Source: Hyphomicrobiales bacterium (GTDB lineage: Bacteria; Pseudomonadota; Alphaproteobacteria; Rhizobiales; MH13). Taken from it: 64,000 nucleotides of DNA. The notes below the pieces were generated by a model, which was not told the DNA's origin, searched no databases, and saw nothing but the letters and a program-made list of their open reading frames with translations. The stretch lies in NCBI GenBank assembly GCA_017642935.1, contig JAEPOK010000001.1:496001-560000 (forward strand). Direction: 5' to 3'. Position 1 is the stretch's first letter; every line of letters starts with the position of its first letter. The position numbers and the translations under genes were made by a program. Positions 1 to 13,514 of this stretch are shown in pieces.

Positions 1-749
1 TCAACGCCCTGCATGGGCCGGACGGCGAAGACGGCACGATCCAGGGCGTTCTTGAAGTTCTGCAGATTCCTTACACGCATTCCGGCGTCATGGCCTCAGC
101 GCTGGCGATGAACAAAGACCGCGCCAAAGTCATCATGGCTGCCGCCGGCGTTCCAGTCGCCAAGCATGTGCTGACGACCCGCGAACAGGCCTCCAAGGCG
201 CATGTCATGGCGCCTCCCTACGTCATCAAACCGGTGGCCGAGGGTTCAAGTTTCGGCGTCCTGATTGTCGCCGCTGATATGGAGCATCCACCGCAGGAGC
301 TTTTCCGATCTGACTGGCCTTATGGCGATGATTTGATGGCCGAGCGCTTTGTCGGGGGCCGAGAACTGACCTGCGCGGTGATGGGCGATGTCGCGCTTGG
401 CGTCATCGATATCGTGCCGCAGGGCCAAGAGTTCTACGACTACGACGCGAAGTACGCCGACGGCGGATCGGAGCATATTTTGCCTGCCGAGATCCCATCG
501 GACGTTTACGCGCGCATCCAGACCTATTCGCTGGCCGCCCATAAGGCTCTGGGGTGCCGGGGCGTGACGCGCGCCGATTTTCGCTATGACGACATGCCGA
601 TGGGCACGGGGGAACTGATCTGTTTGGAGGTCAACACGCAGCCGGGCATGACACCGACATCGCTGGTGCCTGAAATGGCGGCTCATGCCGGCCATTCCTT
701 TGAAGAGCTGGTGTCATGGATGGTGGAGGACGCCTCATGTCGGCGCTGA
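1..749 (+). CDS. ddl: D-alanine--D-alanine ligase, 3' part (5' end cut by window edge)
   Basis: This is the C-terminal two thirds or so of Ddl, which joins two D-alanines with ATP in the cytoplasm for peptidoglycan precursor synthesis. The frame is open from base 3 without a start codon, so the gene begins outside the window; the first residues read NALHGPDGEDGTIQG, a Ddl hallmark. An ATP-grasp core follows, with VIKPVAEGSSFGV (substrate and ATP lysine), GRELTCAVMGD, and near the end LEVNTQPGMTPTSLVPE, whose Glu and Asn bind Mg. The stop overlaps the start of ftsQ by 13 bases, the usual order in alphaproteobacterial division clusters, which implies coupled translation. Identity is very secure. 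Confidence 0.96.
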   Translation, partial: NALHGPDGEDGTIQGVLEVLQIPYTHSGVMASALAMNKDRAKVIMAAAGVPVAKHVLTTREQASKAHVMAPPYVIKPVAEGSSFGVLIVAADMEHPPQELFRSDWPYGDDLMAERFVGGRELTCAVMGDVALGVIDIVPQGQEFYDYDAKYADGGSEHILPAEIPSDVYARIQTYSLAAHKALGCRGVTRADFRYDDMPMGTGELICLEVNTQPGMTPTSLVPEMAAHAGHSFEELVSWMVEDASCRR

Positions 750-1621
750 ACCACCTCTTTCGCTTTTCGCGCACGCAGCGTTTGCGGGCTGAAACGGCCT
801 ATCGCACCACTGTGAGCGCATTGCGCGCGGTCCATCATCCGAACTCCTTGTTGTCGAGCCTGGTGGTTCTTCCGGTGCTAGTGTTCGGCTTCTCGTTCGG
901 CGAGCGCACGGCTGAAGCGCGCGAAACGGCAGCGCAATCGCTTGCCTATGTCGCGGCGTCTGCAGGTTTCGGCGTGGGTGCGATCACCATTGAAGGCCTA
1001 CGCGACACGCGAGAGGGCGATGTGCTCGATTATTTGGCCGTGACGCCGACAACCTCCGTGCTTGGTTTTGATATCGATGCTGCACGTGACCGCGTGTTGG
1101 CCCTGCCATGGGTAAAAGAAGCCTCTGTCCGCCGTGTTTATCCCGACCAGCTGATGGTCGAGATTGAAGAGCATGCACCGTTTGCGCGCATGTTGCAGCG
1201 TGGCCGCGTCCATCTGGTGACGGTTGAAGGCGAAGAGATCACCGACGAGATCACCGACGTGCATGCCGGCCTGCCACTTGTGGTGGGTGAGGGCGCGCCA
1301 GGCGAAGCGACGGCGTTTTTTGCCCACCTTGCCGCCCGTCCGCACGTTCTTGGCAGTGTGGTTGCCTTGGAGCGTGTTGGTGACCGGCGTTGGACGCTGC
1401 ACATGCGCGAGGATGTGCAGGTGCATTTGCCGGAAACAGGCGTGGATGCTGCGCTGATCCGTTTGGAAGAGATGATGCGCCGTGAAGCCGTGCTTGAACG
1501 CGCGATAGCCGTGATTGATCTGCGTTTGCCCGACCAGTTGGTGGTGCAACTCACCGATGCTGCTGTTGAGGCGATGGCCGAAGATGCTGAAGGCCTGACA
1601 GCTGCGCGAGGGGGTGCCTGA
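737..1621 (+). CDS. ftsQ: Cell division protein FtsQ
   Basis: FtsQ is a bitopic inner membrane protein that links early cytoplasmic and late periplasmic divisome proteins. It has a short basic cytoplasmic N-terminus, one membrane segment near residues 43-60 (LSSLVVLPVLVFGFSFG), a POTRA domain beginning near ITIEGLRDTREGDVLDYLAV, and the beta domain. I start it at ATG 737, which has GGTGGAGGA seven bases upstream, rather than at the in-frame ATG at 716. The length is 294 residues. It overlaps ddl upstream and shares one base with ftsA (TGATG) downstream, so ddl-ftsQ-ftsA form one transcript. Confidence 0.93.
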   Translation: MSALNHLFRFSRTQRLRAETAYRTTVSALRAVHHPNSLLSSLVVLPVLVFGFSFGERTAEARETAAQSLAYVAASAGFGVGAITIEGLRDTREGDVLDYLAVTPTTSVLGFDIDAARDRVLALPWVKEASVRRVYPDQLMVEIEEHAPFARMLQRGRVHLVTVEGEEITDEITDVHAGLPLVVGEGAPGEATAFFAHLAARPHVLGSVVALERVGDRRWTLHMREDVQVHLPETGVDAALIRLEEMMRREAVLERAIAVIDLRLPDQLVVQLTDAAVEAMAEDAEGLTAARGGA

Positions 1622-2955
1622 TGAAGACCTCTGGCCGCCGTCCGCTCGACTTTTATGGCCCCAATCCTTTGCCGCAGCGCAAGTCGGTGACGATCTGCGT
1701 GCTTGATGTTGGAACGGCCAAGACGAGTTGCATGATCGCCCGCCTGAAGCCCTGCGAGGCTTCAACTGGCCGCACGCGCACCCATACCGTCGATGTTTTG
1801 GGTTTCGGGCACTATCGCAGCCAGGGTTTGAAATCTGGCTATGTCATCGATTTGGAGCGCGCCGAACACGCCATCCGTCAGGCCGTGCACCAGGCTGAAC
1901 GTATGGCCGATCTCACCGTCGATTCGGTTGTGGCCTCGCTGACCTGCGGGCGCATCGCCTCTGAAACGCTGTCGGCGACAGTGGCCCTTGATGGCCATGC
2001 TGTCACGGAGCGCGACATCGCCAAAGTTTTGAAAGCTGGCAGCGATCACGCCATCGCGCCTGGTCGCTCAATCCTGCATTCCATGCCAATCGGGTTCGCG
2101 CTGGATGGCGATCGCGGCATTGCCGATCCGCGCGGCATGTTCGGTTCCGGGCTTGGCGTGGATATGCACCTGGTAACGGCCGATGTCGGTCCGCTGCGCA
2201 ATCTGGAGCAATGCATCAATGCCTCTCACCTTGAGGTGGAAGGCTATGTGACGTCCGCCCATGCATCGGGCCTTGCCGTGCTTGCCGATGATGAAATGGA
2301 TCTAGGCACGGTTGTGATCGATATGGGCGCTGGCACCACGTCGATCGGCGTTTTCTACGATGGCGAGTTCGTGCATGCCGACGTCGTACCGGTTGGCGGC
2401 CACCACATCACGATGGATTTGGCGCGCGGGCTTTCGACGCGCGTGGACGAGGCGGAGCGTCTCAAAACCCTGCACGGATCGGCTTTGCCAAGCCCGGCGG
2501 ATGATCGCGACATGCTGACGATCCCGCCCGTGAGCGACGATGGCCATGAGGGCGGCCATCAAATGCCGCGTGGCGCGCTGACCCGGATTATCCGCCCGCG
2601 CCTTGAAGAAATTTTGGAAATGACCCGGGACCGCTTGGCTGCATCGGGCTTTGCCGGCCTTGCATCGAAACGCACGGTGATCACCGGTGGCGCCAGCCAG
2701 ATGAGCGGTGTTGTTGAACTGTCGCGCCGCCTGCTGTCGCGCAATGTGCGCCTTGGCCGTCCGTTTGGTGTCACGGGCCTGCCTGAAGCCGGCACAGGTC
2801 CGGCCTTCGCCTCAGTCACCGGGCTCTTGATCTATCCACAATGCGTGCGCATGGTGCCGCGCGACCACATCATTTCTCACGGTTATTCAAGCCAGGCGAC
2901 TGGCACAGGCGGATATTTTGGGAGGGTAAGCCAATGGCTACGCAGCTCTCTCTAA
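1621..2955 (+). CDS. ftsA: Cell division protein FtsA
   Basis: FtsA is an actin-like ATPase that tethers FtsZ filaments to the inner membrane. The 444 residues show the actin-fold phosphate 1 loop (VLDVGTAKTSCMIARL), the FtsA-specific SHS2/1C insertion, phosphate 2 (VVIDMGAGTTSIGVF) and the adenosine loop (VITGGASQMSGV). The C-terminus ends in YFGRVSQWLRSSL, an amphipathic helix typical of the membrane-targeting sequence. The start overlaps the ftsQ stop by one base. The 253 bases between it and ftsZ suggest that ftsZ also has its own promoter, but I could not assign a clear -35/-10 pair or a CtrA box there; only a small inverted repeat TTCCG/CGGAA is visible. Confidence 0.95.
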   Translation: MKTSGRRPLDFYGPNPLPQRKSVTICVLDVGTAKTSCMIARLKPCEASTGRTRTHTVDVLGFGHYRSQGLKSGYVIDLERAEHAIRQAVHQAERMADLTVDSVVASLTCGRIASETLSATVALDGHAVTERDIAKVLKAGSDHAIAPGRSILHSMPIGFALDGDRGIADPRGMFGSGLGVDMHLVTADVGPLRNLEQCINASHLEVEGYVTSAHASGLAVLADDEMDLGTVVIDMGAGTTSIGVFYDGEFVHADVVPVGGHHITMDLARGLSTRVDEAERLKTLHGSALPSPADDRDMLTIPPVSDDGHEGGHQMPRGALTRIIRPRLEEILEMTRDRLAASGFAGLASKRTVITGGASQMSGVVELSRRLLSRNVRLGRPFGVTGLPEAGTGPAFASVTGLLIYPQCVRMVPRDHIISHGYSSQATGTGGYFGRVSQWLRSSL

Positions 2956-3208
2956 GTTCAGCTCGCTCGTTCCGTTCTTTCGGAATAACCGCTCGCTCGC
3001 GACTTTTTGATACCTGTTTACCGATCGCTCCGGACCGTTGGTCCGACCGCTTATCGGCTGAATTCCTTCCCGTCCCCAACCCCACCGGCGTGTTCTGTGT
3101 GTCCCGCACAAGCGCCTTACGTAACCCCACCCGTCACGAAGTGACGACCATGGCTCCACAAGACTTCCCATTGTGCGCCGCGTTCCAGGAAGAATGAGAG
3201 AGGGTCCT

Positions 3209-4966
3209 ATGCCTATTCAGTTGGAAGCTCCCGATATCCACGAGTTGAAACCCAAGATCGTCGTCTTTGGCTGCGGCGGCGCCGGTGGAAACGCCGTCAA
3301 CAACATGATTGAATCCGGCCTTGAAGGCGTGGATTTCATCGTCGCCAACACCGATGCTCAGGCCCTGACCAACTCCAAGGCGCCGCGCGTCGTCCAAATG
3401 GGCGTGGCGGTGACCGAAGGTCTTGGCGCGGGTGCCCAGCCGGAAATCGGTCGTGCGGCCGCTGAAGAGGTGATCGACGAGATTTCCGATCACCTGTCTG
3501 GCGCGCATATGGCCTTCATCACCGCCGGTATGGGCGGTGGCACCGGAACTGGCGCAGCCCCTGTCGTAGCGCGTCTGGCCCGCGAGATGGGTATTCTCAC
3601 CGTTGGTGTGGTGACCAAGCCATTTCACTTTGAAGGCCGCCAACGCATGCGCATCGCCGATAGCGGTATCGATGAGCTGCACAAGGAAGTGGATACGCTG
3701 ATTTGTATCCCCAATCAGAATCTCTTCCGCATCGCCAACGAGAACACGACCTTCTCTGATGCCTTTGCGATGGCCGATCAGGTGCTGTTCTCCGGTGTTG
3801 CCTGCATCACCGATTTGATGGTGAAAGACGGCCTCATCAATCTCGATTTTGCCGATGTCCGCTCGATCATGCGCGGCATGGGCAAGGCGATGATGGGCAC
3901 CGGCGAAGCGTCCGGCGACAAGCGCGCGCTGCAAGCGGCCGAAGCGGCGATTGCCAATCCGCTGCTCGACGACGTGTCGATGCTCGGTGCCAAGGGCTTG
4001 CTGATCTCGATTACCGGTGGCCAGGACATGCGTCTGTTCGAAGTGGATGAGGCAGCGACGCGCATCCGCGAAGAGGTCGATCAGGACGCTCTGATCATTC
4101 TTGGCGCAACGTTCGATGAATCGCTGGAAGGCATGATCCGCGTGTCGGTCGTTGCCACTGGCGTTGATGACGAACTGGCCGCGCAGAACTTGGCGCAAGG
4201 TGCAGCAACGAGCGTGCCGACGGTTGGTCGTCCGATTGTTCAGTCCGCGCCTAAGGCCGAAGCGGCTGCCCCCTCGGCCCAGGATGTTCAACAGACCGCG
4301 GTTGCCCAATCAGCTGAAGCGGCCGTTGCAGACGCTATGGCGGCACCTGCAGAGGAATCGCCGTCGCAGCGCATTGATCGGATCGAGCGGGAGCTTTCCC
4401 TGCCGCATGAAGCCGATCAGGCACCTGCGGACGACGCGGCTGTTTCTATCGCGCCGTTCAGCCCCGTACCCGAGTTGTTCGACGAGGAGGCGTTGGCCGA
4501 TGAGATCATGGCCGAGGCCATGTCTGAAGAGGCCGAGGCACCGCAGCGTCCGGCGGCTGTACGTCCAGCCGCGCCAAGAGCGCGTGCCAATGGACCGCGT
4601 ATGCCAAGCGTTGAAGAGTTCCCGGCAATCGCCCAGGACCAGATGCGGGCCCGCGCTGCGGCGCAAGCAGAAGAGGGTGATAAAGGGGCCTTAGGCCTGC
4701 TGCGTAAGCTTGCCCATGTCGGCATGCCGAAGCGCGACGACGAGGCACCGGCTGCACAGCCCGCGCCGCAGGTGGCCCCAGCACAGCCGACACCGGCTGC
4801 GCGTCCGGCGCCAGCGCCAACTGCCGCTGCCCCACGTGCTGCCACGCCACCGCAGGCAAGCCATGATGGGCTTGGCCGGCAGACAGCCGCGCCTGTTACC
4901 CCGAATCGTCAGGCTGAGGAAGACGCGATGGACATCCCAGCCTTCCTCCGACGGAAGAGTGGCTAG
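3209..4966 (+). CDS. ftsZ: Cell division protein FtsZ with long C-terminal linker
   Basis: FtsZ is the tubulin-like GTPase that forms the cytokinetic ring. The GTP-binding tubulin signature GGGTGTG is at residues 109-115, the N-terminal nucleotide loop is [13 protein letters not shown] (20-32) and the catalytic T7 loop is NLDFADV (211-217). After the core, which ends near residue 320, comes an Ala/Pro/Glu-rich linker of roughly 240 residues, far longer than in E. coli but usual in alphaproteobacteria. The last residues, [11 protein letters not shown], are the conserved C-terminal peptide that binds FtsA and other partners. I start at ATG 3209, preceded by GAGAGGG; the conserved N-terminus [10 protein letters not shown] begins there, not at the upstream in-frame ATGs. 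Length is 585 residues. Confidence 0.97.
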   Translation: MPIQLEAPDIHELKPKIVVFGCGGAGGNAVNNMIESGLEGVDFIVANTDAQALTNSKAPRVVQMGVAVTEGLGAGAQPEIGRAAAEEVIDEISDHLSGAHMAFITAGMGGGTGTGAAPVVARLAREMGILTVGVVTKPFHFEGRQRMRIADSGIDELHKEVDTLICIPNQNLFRIANENTTFSDAFAMADQVLFSGVACITDLMVKDGLINLDFADVRSIMRGMGKAMMGTGEASGDKRALQAAEAAIANPLLDDVSMLGAKGLLISITGGQDMRLFEVDEAATRIREEVDQDALIILGATFDESLEGMIRVSVVATGVDDELAAQNLAQGAATSVPTVGRPIVQSAPKAEAAAPSAQDVQQTAVAQSAEAAVADAMAAPAEESPSQRIDRIERELSLPHEADQAPADDAAVSIAPFSPVPELFDEEALADEIMAEAMSEEAEAPQRPAAVRPAAPRARANGPRMPSVEEFPAIAQDQMRARAAAQAEEGDKGALGLLRKLAHVGMPKRDDEAPAAQPAPQVAPAQPTPAARPAPAPTAAAPRAATPPQASHDGLGRQTAAPVTPNRQAEEDAMDIPAFLRRKSG

Positions 4967-4998
4967 CCTCACAGAGCTGTAACACAGTGAAACATTTT

Positions 4999-5029
4999 AG
5001 CCGGGCATGGTGACGTGCCCGGCTTTTTT
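4999..5029 (+). terminator. Rho-independent terminator after ftsZ
   Basis: A perfect 9-bp stem, AGCCGGGCA/TGCCCGGCT (4999-5007 with 5016-5024), has an 8-base loop and runs directly into TTTTTT. It lies 32 bases after the ftsZ stop and should end the division operon, separating it from lpxC. Confidence 0.92.
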
Positions 5030-5283
5030 GTTAATCAAAACCTTAATTTTTTCAGCGATTTATAGAAGTTACACTTGATGCAAAATGTGTAACAGACGGT
5101 AAGAAAGCGTGATTTTTGTCTCGCGCGCCGGACAGTTAGATTGCTGCCACGCACCAAAAGGTGATGCAGCGGTCTCGCGGCGTTTCGGCGAGCCACTGCA
5201 GCGCTGCCGGTTTAGGCAGCCTCATCACGTTGGTTAATGTTGTGTCGGTTGAATGTGCCGATTTTTGGACCGCTGGGGGCCAT
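5030..5283 (+). promoter_or_regulatory. Untranslated region upstream of lpxC
   Basis: Together with the ftsZ terminator this makes a 317-base gap without a gene. It starts AT-rich, with two TTAA tetramers at 5031-5034 and 5043-5046 separated by eight bases. That resembles the CtrA box, whose consensus spacing is seven, so I do not call one. The lpxC promoter must lie here because a strong terminator precedes it. An open frame in phase with lpxC extends up to 5161 but shows no LpxC-like residues before 5284. Confidence 0.4.
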
Positions 5284-6249
5284 ATGGTTTATCGTTCTGG
5301 GTATCAGGGTACAGTCGGCGAGAGTGTTTCCCTGTCAGGCATAGGCGTCCACAGCGGCAAAGCCGCGACGATGACCATCCATCCGAGCGACGAAAACACC
5401 GGCATTATTTTCCTGCGCACCAACCTGCCAGCGTCCCGCGATATCGAGATCAAGGCCGATTGGTCAGCCGTATCCGATACGTCGCTTTGCACCGTTCTTG
5501 GCGATCCCAAAGGTGCTTTTGTTTCCACCGTCGAACATGCTCTGGCTGCGCTGCGCGCGCTGGGCGTCGACAATGCTTTGATCGAAGTCGATGGCCCGGA
5601 AGTTCCCATCATGGATGGCTCCTCTGCCGCGTTTATCGATGCGATCGACAGCGTCGGTGTTGTCCAGCAGTCGCGTCGCCGCAAGGTTTTGCGGATTTTG
5701 AAGCCGGTTCGCGTTGATGCTGGTGATGCGTTTGGCGAGCTTCGTCCGCATGCTGGATGTCGTTTTGAGGTCAGCATCGATTATGCCCACGGTTCGATCG
5801 GTCATCAGGCGATGGTCTTCGACCTAACGGCAGACGGTTTCCGCGATGAGATTTCTCGCGCCCGCACCTTCGGCTTCCTGAAAGATGTCGAGCGTCTGTG
5901 GGCCAATAATTTCGCGCTGGGGTCCTCGCTGGAAAATGCCGTTGTGCTTGGCGATGATGGTATCGTGAACCCGGAGGGCGCACGCTGGGCTGACGAGTTC
6001 GTTCGCCACAAGGTTTTGGACTCCATTGGCGACCTTGCCCTTGCCGGCTTGCCGATCGAAGGCTGCTACCGCTCTCACAAGGGTGGCCACCGCCTCAACG
6101 TTTCGATGATGCAGGCTCTGTTCGCCGATCCTACGGCCTATGAGATTGTGGATGGTCGCCAGGCTGCAGAGCGCGCGCGCCGTGACCGTGCTGGCGATGA
6201 AGTGAATGTGCGGCTGGAAGCCGCTGCGCTGCGCCCCGAAACCAACTGA
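5284..6249 (+). CDS. lpxC: UDP-3-O-acyl-N-acetylglucosamine deacetylase LpxC
   Basis: LpxC catalyses the first committed step of lipid A synthesis, a zinc-dependent deacetylation in the cytoplasm. Visible signatures are GIGVHSGK near the N-terminus, STVEHALAALRALGVDNALIE (zinc ligand His in VEH), EVPIMDGSSAAF, and RHKVLDSIGDLALAG, which gives the other zinc ligands His and Asp. The catalytic His lies in HKGGHRLN. I start at ATG 5284 (MVYRSGYQGTV), giving 321 residues, close to the usual 300-320. Upstream in-frame ATGs would add about 40 residues that match nothing in the family. Its position after ftsZ is standard in proteobacteria. Confidence 0.95.
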   Translation: MVYRSGYQGTVGESVSLSGIGVHSGKAATMTIHPSDENTGIIFLRTNLPASRDIEIKADWSAVSDTSLCTVLGDPKGAFVSTVEHALAALRALGVDNALIEVDGPEVPIMDGSSAAFIDAIDSVGVVQQSRRRKVLRILKPVRVDAGDAFGELRPHAGCRFEVSIDYAHGSIGHQAMVFDLTADGFRDEISRARTFGFLKDVERLWANNFALGSSLENAVVLGDDGIVNPEGARWADEFVRHKVLDSIGDLALAGLPIEGCYRSHKGGHRLNVSMMQALFADPTAYEIVDGRQAAERARRDRAGDEVNVRLEAAALRPETN

Positions 6250-6460
6250 TTTTTCAACTTCCCTTCCCATGGCGGTGGGTAAGAGCATCTGCCCTAGTTT
6301 TGCCACGGCGCGATGATGCGGCTTTTGAGCGTTAAGCCTTGAGTGGACCAATTGCATCTTCGGGGTAGGGCGTCGGGCGCAGCCATGTTATGGCGGCTCG
6401 TCACAGCCAGCGGGTGAAGCGCTCTTTGGCTTTCAAGCAGACTGTTTGCGTTTGGGTACC

Positions 6461-7324
6461 ATGATCTTCAAGCTTGCTCACATCCTCCCAAAATCAGCCC
6501 GTTTGGGCGCTCTGGTTGGCATCGCCGCTCTGGCGTTGGCCGGATGCGCTTCGACCGAGGCCGATGATTTTGCTGATTTCGTTGACGACACCCGTCCACC
6601 GGCGGTCATGTTCAATGAAGCCTTGGCAACGATGGAGGCAGGTGACTACCGGACGGCTGCCGATCAGTTTGATGAGCTGGAACAGGTTCACCCTTACTCT
6701 GAGTATGCCAAGCGTTCGCTTGTGCTTGGTGCCTTTTCGCATTTCTCCTCCGGCCGCTATCCCGAAGCCGTCAACGCCGGGCGTCGCTATGTGACGCTCC
6801 ATCCAAGCGGTGAAGACGCAGCCTACGCCCAGTTCATTGTGGCGCAGTCCTATTACAACCAGATTCCCGACGTGAACCGGGACCAGGAACAGACAGCGCG
6901 GGCGATCAACGCGTTTCGCGATCTGGTACGCCGCTATCCGGATTCAGAATATGTCGGCCCGGCACAGGAGCAGATCCGCTTTGCTTATGACCAGCTGGCA
7001 GGGTCGGAAATGCGCGTCGGGCGGTACTATCTTGATCGCCGCAATTATGTCGCCTCGATCAATCGCTTCCGTGTTGTGATCGAAGAGTATCAGACCACCC
7101 GCCACGTTGAAGAAGCGCTGCACCGTGTTGTCGAAAACTACATGTCGATGGGTGTGGTTGATGAGGCGCAGACTGCTGCGGCCGTACTGGGGCACAACTT
7201 CCCGGACTCTGAATGGTATCAGCGCTCCTACCGGCTCCTGCAGTCAGGTGGGCTTGAGCCGCAAGAAAATGCCGGCTCCTGGATCAGCCGTGCCTTTGCT
7301 GGCTTTACCGGCCAGGGTTCCTGA
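6461..7324 (+). CDS. bamD: Outer membrane assembly lipoprotein BamD (ComL)
   Basis: BamD is an essential lipoprotein of the BAM complex, which inserts beta-barrel proteins into the outer membrane. The protein begins with a type II signal peptide and a lipobox LALAGC (Cys near residue 29), followed by tetratricopeptide repeats (for example AGDYRTAADQFDELEQVHPYS and GRYPEAVNAGRRYVTLHPS). Family marks YYNQIPDVNRDQ and FRDLVRRYPDSEY are present. ATG 6461 is chosen over an in-frame TTG at 6446. Length is 287 residues. It lies between lpxC and recN, a frequent alphaproteobacterial arrangement. The 211 bases upstream hold no clear promoter that I could fix. Confidence 0.93.
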   Translation: MIFKLAHILPKSARLGALVGIAALALAGCASTEADDFADFVDDTRPPAVMFNEALATMEAGDYRTAADQFDELEQVHPYSEYAKRSLVLGAFSHFSSGRYPEAVNAGRRYVTLHPSGEDAAYAQFIVAQSYYNQIPDVNRDQEQTARAINAFRDLVRRYPDSEYVGPAQEQIRFAYDQLAGSEMRVGRYYLDRRNYVASINRFRVVIEEYQTTRHVEEALHRVVENYMSMGVVDEAQTAAAVLGHNFPDSEWYQRSYRLLQSGGLEPQENAGSWISRAFAGFTGQGS

Positions 7325-7428
7325 CGCATCTTCCTTCCAGCCCAAACGCTGGAAACCCCACGATTCGCCCATGCCTAAACTGACATGCCCTTTTGGCCGG
7401 TTCGGTCAGGGTGTATTGGGTCGCTGAT

Positions 7429-11237
<3,809 letters not shown>

Positions 11238-11289
11238 TCGCTCTATCCTGGCGCACACGCGAAGCGTGATCGCTGGGATGACACGCGCT

Positions 11290-13125
11290 TTAAACCGGCG
11301 CGCAGGCAGCTTCCAGGAACTTCAAGTCATCGCCGGAGAGCAGCGGGCCGATATCGGCCAACACCTTGGCGTGGAAGGTATTCAGCCAGTCACGCTCCGC
11401 CGCTGTCATCAAATCCAGATCGATCAGGCGACGCTCGAAGGGCGCGCGGGTGATGGTTTCAAAACCCATCATGGGTTGGTCGCCGCCGACATCCTCCGGT
11501 TCGGTGACAAAGACCAGGTTTTCCAAACGGATGCCGAACGCACCTTCCCGGTAATAGCCAGGCTCGTTGGACAGCAGCATGCCGGGCTCCAGCGGCACAT
11601 TGCCCTGCTTGGCGATGCGGGCAAGCCCTTCGTGAACGCCCAGATACGACCCGACGCCGTGCCCAGTACCGTGGGCATAGTCCAGGCCGTTGGCCCACAG
11701 GAACTGGCGCGCCAGAACATCCAGATGCGCACCGGTGGTACCCTTCGGAAAGCGTGCTGTGGCCAGCGCGATATGGCCCTTCAAGACCAGCGTGTAAGCG
11801 TGCTTGTGCTCATCTGATGGCTCGCCAACCAGCAGCGTGCGCGTGATGTCGGTGGTGCCATCCTGATATTGCGCGCCGGAATCGACCAGATAGAGCGTGT
11901 CCTTTTCAATCGGCGCGTTGGTGGCGTGGGTGACGCGGTAATGCACGATGGCACCGTTGGCCCCTGCGCCCGAGATCGTGGGGAAGGAGATATCCTTGAG
12001 CTGATTGGTCTCCCGGCGACAGGCGAGCAGTTTTTCCGCCGCTTGGATTTCATCGAGATCGCCTTTTGGGGCCTCCTGCGCGAACCAAGCCAGAAACCGA
12101 GTCACAGCCGCGCCGTCGCGTACATGGGCCGCGCGAGCGCCGGCTTGCTCCACAGCGTTTTTGCGCGCGCGTGGCGCTTCGATGGGATCGGTGGCTTCCA
12201 CCAAGGATCCACCGGCCTCGGTGATCGTGTCGGCAATCTTCACCGACACGTTGGCCGGATCAACCATAACGGTGGCCTTGGCCTCGCCGAGCGCCAGCAG
12301 AGCGGCGGGGAAGTCGGCAATATCGGCGATCGTCACATCACGCAAATGCTCGATAGCCTTATCGGTCAGTTTGCCAGGATCGATAAACAGCTGCGCCAGG
12401 CCATCGTTGCTGACAATCGCAAAGGCCAAGAACATCGGCTTTTGCGGCACGTCGTTGCCGCGAAGATTGAACAGCCACGCCGCGCCATCAGCTTGGGTGA
12501 GCACGACGGCATCGGCGCGCTTATCTTTCACGGTTCGGGCAATGCTGGCGATCTTTTCCGCCAAGGGTTGTCCGGCAAATTCCAGCGGGTGAACCACAAT
12601 AGGTTCAATGGGCCGTCCAGGTCTTTCTGTCCAAATGGTGTCAATGAGGTTTGTGGGTGTCGCAGCGAGGGTGGCACCTGCTTTTTCGGCTGCTTTTTTG
12701 AAACGCTTGAAGCCGTTGATCGTGTGCAGCCATGGGTCATAACCGATTGCTTTTCCAGCCAGATCGAGGCCGCTCAGATAGGTTGCTATCGGGTTTTCCA
12801 CCATGTCATCTGCGGTGAAGTCCGGCTGAACCGTTTGAGCGCGTACCTGCAGCGTGTAGCGTCCATCGGTGAAGACGCGTGCCTCATCCGGCAGCACAAG
12901 CACAAAGGCGTTGGAGCCGGTGAACCCTGTGAGCCAGGCAACGCGTTCGGCATAAGCGGGCAGGTATTCGCTCTGGTGTTCATCGGTGCGCGGGACCAGC
13001 AGTCCATCCAAGCCAGCATCGGCCATCACGGCCCGAAGTTGAGCCAGGCGCTGCGGCCCTTTGTCCGGCTCGCTGGTGTCCTCATAGCTTTGCAGCGGTT
13101 CGAGTTTGGGCTGCGGATCGCTCAT
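11290..13125 (-). CDS. pepP: Aminopeptidase P family metallopeptidase (Xaa-Pro aminopeptidase)
   Basis: A cytoplasmic M24 peptidase that removes an N-terminal residue preceding proline. At 611 residues it is the long, three-domain type: two creatinase-like N-terminal domains (LPDEARVFTDGRYTLQVRAQ; EIASIARTVKDKRAD-like region) and a C-terminal pita-bread catalytic domain. Metal ligands are visible in VDSGAQYQDGTTDITRT (two Asp), HGTGHGVGSYLGVHE (His), LSNEPGYY (Glu) and GIRLENLVFV (Glu). It starts at ATG 13125 (MSDPQPKLEP); longer in-frame extensions upstream have no family resemblance. It is convergent with ligA and divergent from the small gene at 13280. Exact substrate preference cannot be seen. 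Confidence 0.9.
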   Translation of the reverse strand: MSDPQPKLEPLQSYEDTSEPDKGPQRLAQLRAVMADAGLDGLLVPRTDEHQSEYLPAYAERVAWLTGFTGSNAFVLVLPDEARVFTDGRYTLQVRAQTVQPDFTADDMVENPIATYLSGLDLAGKAIGYDPWLHTINGFKRFKKAAEKAGATLAATPTNLIDTIWTERPGRPIEPIVVHPLEFAGQPLAEKIASIARTVKDKRADAVVLTQADGAAWLFNLRGNDVPQKPMFLAFAIVSNDGLAQLFIDPGKLTDKAIEHLRDVTIADIADFPAALLALGEAKATVMVDPANVSVKIADTITEAGGSLVEATDPIEAPRARKNAVEQAGARAAHVRDGAAVTRFLAWFAQEAPKGDLDEIQAAEKLLACRRETNQLKDISFPTISGAGANGAIVHYRVTHATNAPIEKDTLYLVDSGAQYQDGTTDITRTLLVGEPSDEHKHAYTLVLKGHIALATARFPKGTTGAHLDVLARQFLWANGLDYAHGTGHGVGSYLGVHEGLARIAKQGNVPLEPGMLLSNEPGYYREGAFGIRLENLVFVTEPEDVGGDQPMMGFETITRAPFERRLIDLDLMTAAERDWLNTFHAKVLADIGPLLSGDDLKFLEAACAPV

Positions 13126-13279
13126 CTGAATTCCTAAGAAATTGTGCAGCGCACTATGCACTGGATGCAGGGCTGCCTTGAGACAAAAGGGTCTACCGCA
13201 GAAGGGCATTGAGGGCCATCTATGCGAGGTCTCCCCCCAGAGACTCCACAAGGAAATATTAGCCAATAAGGAGCCAGAA

Positions 13280-13504
13280 ATGGCCGTATTCACTTTCTCC
13301 GAACCACGTCCCGTGTTCGCAAGCGCCGGTAACAAGCCCTCGATCTTCCGCCGCGCTTTGAACGCCATCATCGAAGCACGCATGGCGCAAGCCCAGCGTC
13401 AGGTGGACGCTCACATCGCTACTCTTGATCCGAAAACCCGCGCTAAGTTCGACCTAGGCGAAGCGGTGACCGGCAAGAATGGCGTTTACATCTGGCCGTA
13501 CTAA
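13280..13504 (+). CDS. Small hypothetical protein (74 aa)
   Basis: I do not recognise this family. The ATG at 13280 has a good ribosome binding site (AAGGAGCC, five bases away). The product is 74 residues with a basic, Ala-rich amphipathic stretch (RRALNAIIEARMAQAQRQV) and a tail ending GVYIWPY. This faintly recalls the small basic DUF1127-like proteins of rhizobia, but the key pattern is not clear. It has no signal peptide or membrane segment. It sits between divergent pepP and convergent prmA, so it is its own transcription unit and its promoter must lie in the 154 bases shared with pepP. Confidence 0.65.
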   Translation: MAVFTFSEPRPVFASAGNKPSIFRRALNAIIEARMAQAQRQVDAHIATLDPKTRAKFDLGEAVTGKNGVYIWPY

Positions 13505-13514
13505 GCCGGGCCTA

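Noticed and set aside
3134-4309. A 391-codon open frame antisense to ftsZ
   Set aside because: It mirrors the codon structure of ftsZ in GC-rich DNA, has no family motifs, no ribosome site, and is His/Arg-rich as expected of a reverse-strand shadow.
5031-5046. CtrA binding box upstream of lpxC (two TTAA tetramers)
   Set aside because: The spacing is eight bases rather than seven and the flanking bases do not match, so I treat it as AT-rich chance.
11869-13137. A 422-codon open frame antisense to the aminopeptidase P gene
   Set aside because: The aminopeptidase on the other strand has clear metal-binding motifs; the antisense product has none and its composition is that of a shadow frame.
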